A stretch of 64,000 nucleotides of DNA from JAHFOW01 sp046350595. GTDB taxonomy: Bacteria; Planctomycetota; Brocadiia; Brocadiales; Brocadiaceae. Position 1 is the stretch's first letter; the number at the start of each line of letters is the position of its first letter. Under the pieces are notes generated by a model, which did no database searches, had not been told where the DNA came from, and saw only the letters and a list, made by a program, of their open reading frames with translations. The stretch lies in assembly GCA_046350595.1 (NCBI GenBank), contig JAXMAC010000002.1:36599-100598 (forward strand), in the 5' to 3' direction. Position numbers and translations under genes: made by a program. Below are positions 8,849 through 16,110 of this stretch, one piece after another.

Positions 8849-8946
8849 CTTTTGGCATTCTTTCGACTGGATCGGGTTAGGTTTAAATCGCTTTTTTCGC
8901 CGTGCTCTCTGGAGCTTTGTGGTGAGATAACTGTTGGTTAAAAAAA

Positions 8947-9020
<74 letters not shown>

Positions 9021-9214
9021 TTTTGAATGGTTGATTTATCATAATCAGCCCACCGCAGAGACTATAAAACTTAAACTGTGCACAATATAGAGATTGAGAA
9101 GATGGGATGTTACATTTCTTTGCTTCATATCTTCTCGCATTTCCTGTGCCCTCGGTGAACTCTGTGGCGAACTTTGTATTTTTAAAAGTATAACAAAATC
9201 TTAATTATTTTCAA

Positions 9215-10561
9215 TCATATTTCAAAATTGCGGATAAGGGATACCACAATGGGTGCAAGTACAATCAGGGCGATGAGGTTCGGAATAGCCATAAGCCCAT
9301 TCAGGATATCTGCTATACCCCACACTGTATCAAGTTTCATAGTTGCCCCAACAAGCACAAATGGCAGCCACAGGAATCGGTAGGTATACCTGACAATGCG
9401 TCCATGTCCGAATAAATAGGCAGTGCAGGTTTCTCCATAGAAACACCAGGCGATATTTGTGTCGTAAGCTGTCAGCGCCATACAAAACGCAACGAGTGCA
9501 GTTCCATATTTCACACCCATGAGTGATGAGAATCCGTTAATCGTAAGCGATGCCCCGGTTTCACCGGACGTCCATGCGCCCGTGAGGATAATCACCAGCG
9601 CCGTTGCCGTGCACATAATAATGGTATCGACAAAGACCTCCATCATACCCCAGAATGCCTGCCGTATCGGGTGGTCGGTCTTTGCCGTTGCGTGGGCGAT
9701 TGGCGCGCTTCCAAGACCCGCTTCATTGCTGAAGGTACCCCGGGCTATTCCAAACCGGATGGCCTGCATTATTGTTGCGCCCGCAAATCCGCCGACTGCC
9801 GCTTTCGTACTAAATGCATCGCGTACAATCATAGCTACAATTGACGGTATAGAGGGCGATTTCCATGCAATAATAGCCAGAGCGCCGATCATATAGATAA
9901 TGCACATAACCGGCACGCAGAACATAGCCACGTGGGCAATCCTCTGTATACCGCCTATAGTCGCTAAACCTACAAAAAACAGCAGCCCAACGCCAGTAGC
10001 CCAGGAGGGGATATGGAAATAACGTAATCCTTCTGCCACAGAATTCGCCTGAACCATATTTCCAATACCAAACGCCGCCAGCGCGCCAAACAGGGCAAAA
10101 GTAAAGGCAAGCCATCGCCATCGGGACCCCATACCCAGGCTGATATACATCATCGGACCGCCGACCATTGGTCCCCCAGCCTCCCTTCTCCGGTAATGGA
10201 TGCCAAGGGCTACCTCAAAAAACTTCGTTCCCATGCCTAAAATACCAGAAACCCACATCCAGAAGATTGCACCGGGTCCTCCCGCAGCTATAGCCGTTGC
10301 TACGCCAGCAATATTTCCAACCCCTACAGTTCCCCCAAGCGCAACATTCAGCGCCTGGAAGGGGCTGATATCTCCTTCTCCCGATGATTCTTTTCGAAAC
10401 GTTCGTACAAAAGTCTCCCTCCACATACGTACAAATTTTCGTATTTGAATAAAGCGGCTTAATATGGTCAGAAAGATTCCGATTCCCACGATAGCAATAA
10501 TCATAGGAAGTCCCCATATATAGATATTCAGAACATGAATCAAATTTTGTAGTTTTTCCAT
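9215..10561 (-). CDS. agcS: Sodium:alanine/glycine symporter family protein (AgcS)
   Basis: Inner-membrane Na+-coupled amino acid symporter of the alanine/glycine:cation symporter family, about 11 membrane segments in 448 residues. Family motifs are visible: GGTVGVGNIAGVATAIAAGG and GAIFWMWVSGILGMGTKFFE in the first third, the conserved GGPMMYI segment, and RGTFSNEAGLGSAPIAHA in the middle, which forms part of the transport core. Length is normal for the family. The ATG at 10561 has no recognisable Shine-Dalgarno. It is transcribed alone: the hydrolase gene upstream on the same strand ends 80 bp away. Substrate (alanine or glycine) follows from family knowledge and is not proven. Confidence 0.92.
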   Translation of the reverse strand: MEKLQNLIHVLNIYIWGLPMIIAIVGIGIFLTILSRFIQIRKFVRMWRETFVRTFRKESSGEGDISPFQALNVALGGTVGVGNIAGVATAIAAGGPGAIFWMWVSGILGMGTKFFEVALGIHYRRREAGGPMVGGPMMYISLGMGSRWRWLAFTFALFGALAAFGIGNMVQANSVAEGLRYFHIPSWATGVGLLFFVGLATIGGIQRIAHVAMFCVPVMCIIYMIGALAIIAWKSPSIPSIVAMIVRDAFSTKAAVGGFAGATIMQAIRFGIARGTFSNEAGLGSAPIAHATAKTDHPIRQAFWGMMEVFVDTIIMCTATALVIILTGAWTSGETGASLTINGFSSLMGVKYGTALVAFCMALTAYDTNIAWCFYGETCTAYLFGHGRIVRYTYRFLWLPFVLVGATMKLDTVWGIADILNGLMAIPNLIALIVLAPIVVSLIRNFEI

Positions 10562-10641
10562 AGCAATTTGTCGTAAAAACGTATCGAAATTAACATCCTA
10601 TATCGTAGAGAAGCTCAAATGTCAGGTTTTTTTGATTCCGT

Positions 10642-11322
10642 CTACACGTATTGAAGGAAAAAGTTACACACCTTTCGCGATACTTCGTCCTCTTTTTGCC
10701 GGTAAAAGTGATCGCTCTCCGGGATTAATTCCAAAGTCTTTGGAAGTGGTATTTTCGAAAAACCTATCGAGGTGTCTTCCTCTGTTGTTGCAAAATCATT
10801 GTGCGTATAAATAAAGAGTTTTGGCTTGTTATAATAGGTTAGGAAATCAAGGTTGTATTTACCAAACGGTGTGGAGATGGCGGCAAATGCCTTTACACGG
10901 CCATTTTTTACTACAATCTTCATGACAACGATGGCGCCAAAGGAATAACCTGCAATAAAGGTGTTGTTCTGCATACCGGCTTGTGAAACCAGAAAATTTA
11001 AAGCTGCCTGTGTATCAACAACGGCATCCCCGTAGTTTTCACCGCTCATAGTTGATTCCCAGTAGAGAAAATTTTCGGCAGTATCCTTTTGATTGCTTTC
11101 ACTGTTTCCTACCCCCCGGTAATTAAAACGAAGGGACATAAAACCCCTATCAGCAGATATCCGGGCAATGCTGGCAATAACATTGTTGTCCATATCACCG
11201 CCCAGATTGGGATGAGGGGAGCATAACAGGATTGAGGAAATTGGCATAGCGTCTTCGTTGTAGGTCAGGACACCTTCCAACTTTAGATTATCTGCGTAAA
11301 AATGTACCTGTTCTTCAATCAT
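10642..11322 (-). CDS. Alpha/beta hydrolase
   Basis: A 226-residue alpha/beta-hydrolase-fold protein. The nucleophile elbow is GYSFG at about residue 116 (Ser nucleophile). HPNLGGDMDN near residue 33 provides the HP-type oxyanion region seen in the dienelactone-hydrolase/KANL3-like families, and RGVGNSES follows strand 4. A final ESDHFY near residue 207 would supply the catalytic His. It has no signal peptide, so it is cytoplasmic. Substrate unknown. Upstream lies a long non-coding tract (11323-12444) with a small palindrome and repeat copy B. The agcS-like gene follows 80 bp downstream, so co-transcription is possible. Confidence 0.82.
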   Translation of the reverse strand: MIEEQVHFYADNLKLEGVLTYNEDAMPISSILLCSPHPNLGGDMDNNVIASIARISADRGFMSLRFNYRGVGNSESNQKDTAENFLYWESTMSGENYGDAVVDTQAALNFLVSQAGMQNNTFIAGYSFGAIVVMKIVVKNGRVKAFAAISTPFGKYNLDFLTYYNKPKLFIYTHNDFATTEEDTSIGFSKIPLPKTLELIPESDHFYRQKEDEVSRKVCNFFLQYV

Positions 11323-11489
11323 GATTTATTTGCTTAAAAAATTCAATGAGTAAATGAAAAAATAAAGTCTACCCTGATACCGATGGAATCTTCAATTGTG
11401 GCTAATATCATGGTATCTTCTACAAATGATTCTATGTTCTTTGGGTGGGTTTTAAGGAGAGTTCGGATAGAAGTTTATTCAGATATTCA

Positions 11490-11517
11490 ATATTGACGTC
11501 AAGGGTTACGTCAATAT
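11490..11517. terminator. 10-bp-stem palindrome followed by a T-run
   Basis: The arms ATATTGACGT and ACGTCAATAT enclose 8 nt and are followed on the plus strand by ctcAATTTTTTT. It looks like a rho-independent terminator on the plus strand, though no gene precedes it there. It could equally be an operator for the hydrolase gene 170 bp away. Confidence 0.4.
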
Positions 11518-11714
11518 CTCAATTTTTTTAGTACACCGGGATTTTTAATCATATCGTTATGCCCCTTGCAAAAGCAGTAAAATTATAACCCGGCTGTTTC
11601 CGGAAAACAAGGCTAACATTTGATTTGGCTGATAAGACGGGTTATTTCGTTGGAAGATGTTGAAGAAGCTTTGCATCTTTTAAGGGTGACGGTGGGTAAT
11701 TTGCGAAATAATCT

Positions 11715-11941
11715 GGCGCAGTTACACCGCAACCAATTCTTCTTTATGAAAAGGGGGCGATTGCTTCGGAAAAGACCCTCGCAATGACACTTACTATGCT
11801 CTTTGATGGCACACAGCACGTTGTCATTGCGAGCGGAGCGAAGCAATCTTTCCCTCATAAACAAACTTTACCTCCTGATAAGAAGTACCTTGGACTGTGA
11901 AAAACTTACAAAAAAAGAAGTTTTTACAGAGTAATACTATA
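11715..11941 (-). repeat. Dispersed element copy B (inverted, full length)
   Basis: Full-length copy of the element at 7648-7874, in the opposite orientation, with the same ends and the same internal inverted repeats. It differs at only a few positions. The remainder of the gap, 11942-12444, holds no gene I can support. Confidence 0.9.
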
Positions 11942-12444
11942 GAACCCGATTCCGATAGACCCGCCTATATCCTTACCGAGTCATGCATAAGCTACCGCCT
12001 GTGAACCGACAGGCAGCCATTGAAATACCCACACTTTTATCATAATTACATTTTGACAAAATGTTATGCTTCCAGCTGAAGAAACTGGATTGTTGAAAAA
12101 CTCAGTAGCAAATGGTTTCCCAGGTCATCACAATAGACAAACGCTTTTTATCGGCATGTGTAGGTATCGTACCAGCCAAATTGTTAAAGAGGGTTGAAAT
12201 TGGGTTACGTTTGGTAACGGATTTGTAACAAAATAAGAGATGCGAGTGAGTCTATTGAAGGATCGAGTTTAGTGATGATAATGGACAGACCTATGCAATG
12301 CCAGTTTTGCGTGCATATCCATGAATGGTTTTACATTATCAGCCCATGGGAGCAGTTTAAAGGATATTACTACGAACCTTCCGTATTACAATTTTTCCAT
12401 TGAATTTCCCTTTTTGTTGGCGGATTACAACGGAGACTGTAATT

Positions 12445-12632
12445 CGTTTAGCCCGATTTTTTAGCACTTCAGCTGAATTTTGACTTGGTGGACTCAGCGG
12501 AACTGAGATAGGAGAAATGATGGGGGTAGACTATAGTACGGTGAGCTTGGGGGGAAACGATTACGAGAAAAACTGAAAAGTGACAAGCAGATTTCTCAGA
12601 TTATCAAGAGAGTTGAACGGATTTGTAAATAA
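12445..12632 (+). pseudogene. C-terminal scar of a REP-associated (Y1-type) transposase
   Basis: Translated pieces read RLARFFST, then GLSGTEIGEMMGVDYSTVS, then after a frameshift RLREKLKSDKQISQIIKRVE and a stop at 12632. This is the helix-turn-helix tail that follows the HUH domain in REP-associated tyrosine transposases. It carries an in-frame stop before GLSG and a frameshift after STVSLG, and no catalytic HUH part is left. The following gene starts only 6 bp after the scar, so that gene's promoter must lie inside it or upstream. Confidence 0.55.
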
Positions 12633-12637
12633 TAAAG

Positions 12638-13954
12638 ATGACACCTTTTACTCCTATTTCAATAAAGATAATGTCGCCTATGAATTTTAATGGAATCCTG
12701 TTCTGGACAGAAAAAGACGATTCGGAAAACGACGAAACGTCCAGCAGAGACCCACTTGGGACAGAGACGTTCGCCGGACAGCTTGCAGAGTTGATACTGC
12801 CAGGACTCACCACAATCACATGGCGGGTTCGATATTTAACGCTTATTTGTCTATGGCTAAGGTGTATCAAAGAGGAATTAAAAGAAGATAATGCAGATAA
12901 GATTCTTGAACATATTAAAAATCTTGAGAAACTCACAACATATTGCATCATTAAGCAATACAATGAAAATGAGGATAACCATCAAACAGCTTATTTAATA
13001 GGAAGACGCTATGCAAATGCTTATTTCAAGAAAAATATGGAGAAATTTTCCATAGATAGAAAGCATTTCCCTTTCCTCGTAAATCACGGTTCTGTTGGCG
13101 CTTTTACTACATATAAGGTCTTACTGAAGGTGCTTGGATATATTGAAGATGACGATGAATATACGCTTACCCCGGACGGAATGGATTTAATTGAGGGACT
13201 TCAAATACCTCATGCCTTATTTGTTAAAAATATCCTGAAAGGTGAAAAGACAGATGCTCATAGCAAAAAGTTTGACTCATTAGGCGAATTTTTCGACTTG
13301 AGCAATTTTAAAATACCCGAAGAAAAAAAACGACTAAGATACGATCTGCTTGCCAATGTTACGAGGAAAACCACTTTTATGCTTATTAAAAAGAATTTAC
13401 AAGAGAGTGAATTTGATACCATTTCTAAAATTTCAAAAACCAGACCTGTGGCTGAAAATGAAAAGAGTGTTATTACCATCTGCGATTACATTACCCGATT
13501 CGAGAAACTAAACCGTGAGATACATTATATTTTCTATTTCCTGATGGATATGGATGCAAATCAGATTGATATACGTGATTTTCTGAAAAAGCCTAATACT
13601 CAGGAGTGTTTAAGTACCATGACTGGCAAGGCACTTGATGATTATATGGAATTTCATGCCAGCAATGAACAAATCCTTGGAAAATACGATAAACGCCCTT
13701 ACGAACTTTTTATCCAATTAAAAGAATGCAGAAACGATAATGAACAATGTATAAAAATCATTATAGAACATCATGTAAATAATCAAAAACAGAAAACTAA
13801 AGCTCCTTGGATCGATCACAAAGATGGTAAATGTACCGTTATCCTATCACAATATCGGAAAAATATTGAAGAGGTCGAAAGAATTCGTGAAATGGCAGTT
13901 CATAGTTATAGGACAAGTAATGCATGGAAGATGATACATGAGCTTGCAATTTAG
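12638..13954 (+). CDS. Candidate defence protein A, unknown function (DUF6361-like N-terminus)
   Basis: A 438-residue soluble protein, first gene of a three-gene array with a double-PLD protein and a SNF2-type helicase. The N-terminus reads DPLGTETFAGQLAELILPGL followed by a TWRVRYLTLICLW segment. This resembles the PG-[TS]-x-RxRY pattern I associate with DUF6361-type proteins of defence islands; that resemblance is from memory and tentative. The rest is helix-rich and charged, without a nuclease, ATPase or methylase motif that I can see. Two starts are possible, 12638 and the ATG at 12671; neither has a strong Shine-Dalgarno. The stop overlaps the next gene by 17 bp, which means tight coupling. 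A specificity or adaptor role in the system is a guess. Confidence 0.75.
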   Translation: MTPFTPISIKIMSPMNFNGILFWTEKDDSENDETSSRDPLGTETFAGQLAELILPGLTTITWRVRYLTLICLWLRCIKEELKEDNADKILEHIKNLEKLTTYCIIKQYNENEDNHQTAYLIGRRYANAYFKKNMEKFSIDRKHFPFLVNHGSVGAFTTYKVLLKVLGYIEDDDEYTLTPDGMDLIEGLQIPHALFVKNILKGEKTDAHSKKFDSLGEFFDLSNFKIPEEKKRLRYDLLANVTRKTTFMLIKKNLQESEFDTISKISKTRPVAENEKSVITICDYITRFEKLNREIHYIFYFLMDMDANQIDIRDFLKKPNTQECLSTMTGKALDDYMEFHASNEQILGKYDKRPYELFIQLKECRNDNEQCIKIIIEHHVNNQKQKTKAPWIDHKDGKCTVILSQYRKNIEEVERIREMAVHSYRTSNAWKMIHELAI

Positions 13955-15842
13955 ACCACAAAAGAAAATCTTTGACTACTTTGATAGGAACTTCAGCAAT
14001 ATCATTCTTACTACGTTTGAGTTTGATAGTGGGTTTATTGAGGACAAACTACTGCCGGTTTTAGTGGGGAAAAAAGGTGTTAAGGATTTGAATGACCGTC
14101 TTGAGGTTGAAGACGCATTACAAAATAAGAGCATATCTATTATTGCATCGGGCAATATTCAGGACAAAAGGACACTCTATGGGTACGACCTCATTCCATA
14201 CAATGGAATCCAGCATAGTAAGATTGCATTGCTGGCTAACAAGGATTTAATAAGAATAATCATTGGCTCTGCAAACCTTACTGAAAACGCATTTTACAAA
14301 AACTTGGAGACGCTATGTCTCCTCGATTTCGAGGAAGGCTGCGGATTACCAAATTCCTTAGCCTTAGATATTCTAAGCTATTTAGAAATCATTCCTGGCA
14401 ATAAAGGCAAGGTAAGAGAACAAATAAGCGAAATCAAAGACTGGCTAGATTCAATGAATTTAGACTCAGATTGGGAAAGCAACGATTTTACAATAAAATT
14501 CCTTGCTTATCCAAACCCTGCTAATAAAATTATCGTCAATCAGTTGTTTGATGAACTGGGCAATGAGAAGATACAAAGATTAAAAATCCTGACGCTATTT
14601 TTCGAGCAGGAAGACAGCACATTTTTCAAATATTTTATAGACGAACTTATTAAAAGAGGGGCACAACATATAGGCATCTATTTCCCTTCCATATCAGAAG
14701 CATCCAGCGGTAACGTACAGTGGCACATTCAATCGGACAAAGCGATACTTAAACATGCCCAAAAATATCAGGATTTAATTCACTTCTATCCAATTTCAGC
14801 GGTTGATCACACCGAAGGAAGAAATCTCCATGCAAAATTGATTTTTACCAGCACAAATAAGGCAAATTATCTCCTTGTCGGGTCAAGCAATTTTACCAAG
14901 AAGGGGTTAGGTTTTGAAAAGGCAAATCCCAACGCTGAGGCAAACCTGCTCTTTAAGGTACAAAATCCAAATGAAAGAAAATTGAGGGACTTTCTGCCGT
15001 CCGATATCAAAGAGCAAGAAATTGACGTTTTAAAACCTATACAGCAAGATATAACAGGCGAAGACACGGATAATTCCTTACCACCGATTATCAGTCACGC
15101 TCAATATAAAGACGGAAAACTCACCATTGAATTTACTGATGAATGTAATAATGCAGGTAGTTGGGAGATATTTCTTACGGATGAAAAGATTTTAGATGCC
15201 ACCGGATGGAATAAAGAGAGAATTTTTGAAAAAGAAATACCTCTGCCAGATATGTCACAAAAATCATTAGATTTGGAGATAAGGGTGGATAGTGGGACTT
15301 ACTATTATCCCATCTTTTTTTACAATTCAAGTCAGTTGGTCAAAGAAAGACACAAAAATATCTCTATCGATACAGACAACCTCATCCAATATTGGTTAAG
15401 CAGGATTTCACGCCCAAAAATCTTAGGGGGCGTTATTGATAAAGCAGGGAATGGCGATGGTAAATCAACAAAACCCATCGAAACACACGATTTGCTGATA
15501 AATAAGATAAAAATATTGGTAAAGGGACTGGAGGGTGTACGGGAATATTTGAAGGAAGACAAGATTGCAAATCCCGTGATGCTTAAGAACAGGATATACG
15601 GTATATTCGGGGTAGATAGAATTTTTAAAACTGTAGACAATTTAGACGATAGACTTACAAAATTATTTTGCTATTCAGAGATGCTAACCGTTATTAGTAA
15701 TATTTCATTTCACTATAATGACGAAGAAAAACAGCGGATATTGAAAGAATACAAACAGTATCTTAAAAATAAAATTATGGAATTCGAGAAGCCCGATCTT
15801 CCCCAAGAATGGCAGACATATCGCAAGTATGCGGAGTCATAA
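13938..15842 (+). CDS. Candidate defence protein B with two PLD-type HxK motifs
   Basis: A 634-residue protein with a duplicated phospholipase-D-superfamily core. First half: HSK at 93-95 followed by GSANLTENAF at 110-119. Second half: HAK at 298-300 followed by GSSNFTKKG at 315-323. The HxK plus GS(A/S)N pairs are the marks of PLD-type phosphodiesterases, here more likely a nuclease than a lipase. The canonical HxK(x)4D aspartate is not obvious in either copy, and the second motif has Asn-Phe-Thr, as in restriction-associated PLD proteins. Residues 350-460 look like a beta-rich insertion and 480-634 are helical. It overlaps gene A by 17 bp. Paired with the SNF2 helicase downstream, it recalls the PLD (DrmC) plus SNF2 (DrmD) pairing of DISARM, but no DrmA, DrmB or methyltransferase is present. 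Confidence 0.85.
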   Translation: MSLQFRPQKKIFDYFDRNFSNIILTTFEFDSGFIEDKLLPVLVGKKGVKDLNDRLEVEDALQNKSISIIASGNIQDKRTLYGYDLIPYNGIQHSKIALLANKDLIRIIIGSANLTENAFYKNLETLCLLDFEEGCGLPNSLALDILSYLEIIPGNKGKVREQISEIKDWLDSMNLDSDWESNDFTIKFLAYPNPANKIIVNQLFDELGNEKIQRLKILTLFFEQEDSTFFKYFIDELIKRGAQHIGIYFPSISEASSGNVQWHIQSDKAILKHAQKYQDLIHFYPISAVDHTEGRNLHAKLIFTSTNKANYLLVGSSNFTKKGLGFEKANPNAEANLLFKVQNPNERKLRDFLPSDIKEQEIDVLKPIQQDITGEDTDNSLPPIISHAQYKDGKLTIEFTDECNNAGSWEIFLTDEKILDATGWNKERIFEKEIPLPDMSQKSLDLEIRVDSGTYYYPIFFYNSSQLVKERHKNISIDTDNLIQYWLSRISRPKILGGVIDKAGNGDGKSTKPIETHDLLINKIKILVKGLEGVREYLKEDKIANPVMLKNRIYGIFGVDRIFKTVDNLDDRLTKLFCYSEMLTVISNISFHYNDEEKQRILKEYKQYLKNKIMEFEKPDLPQEWQTYRKYAES

Positions 15843-15902
15843 CGTGGCAAATCTGCAGCCTAGTCTCCGATGTCAAGAGGCACTGTTTGCCTATGTGAGA
15901 AG

Positions 15903-16058
15903 GATTGCTTCGCTTCGCTCGCAATGACAAATACGGCGTGACGTGTAAGGAGAGACGCATGACGAGTATTATTTCTCGTTACTCGCCACCCGTCCTCGTT
16001 ACTCATTTTCGTGTCATTGCGAGGGTCTTTTCCGAAGCAATCTTCCCGTTTTCATAAA
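15903..16058 (+). repeat. Variant palindromic element between defence genes B and C (copy E)
   Basis: It keeps the GATTGCTTCG...GCAATGAC and GTCATTGCGAG...CGAAGCAATC arms of the 227-bp element but has a different, longer loop and lacks both outer ends. It fills most of the 268-bp gap between the PLD and helicase genes. Confidence 0.8.
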
Positions 16059-16110
16059 AGCAGTAATGTTTGCAAGTACGTTGAATAATTACGTTTTTAT
16101 AAGGTAAATT

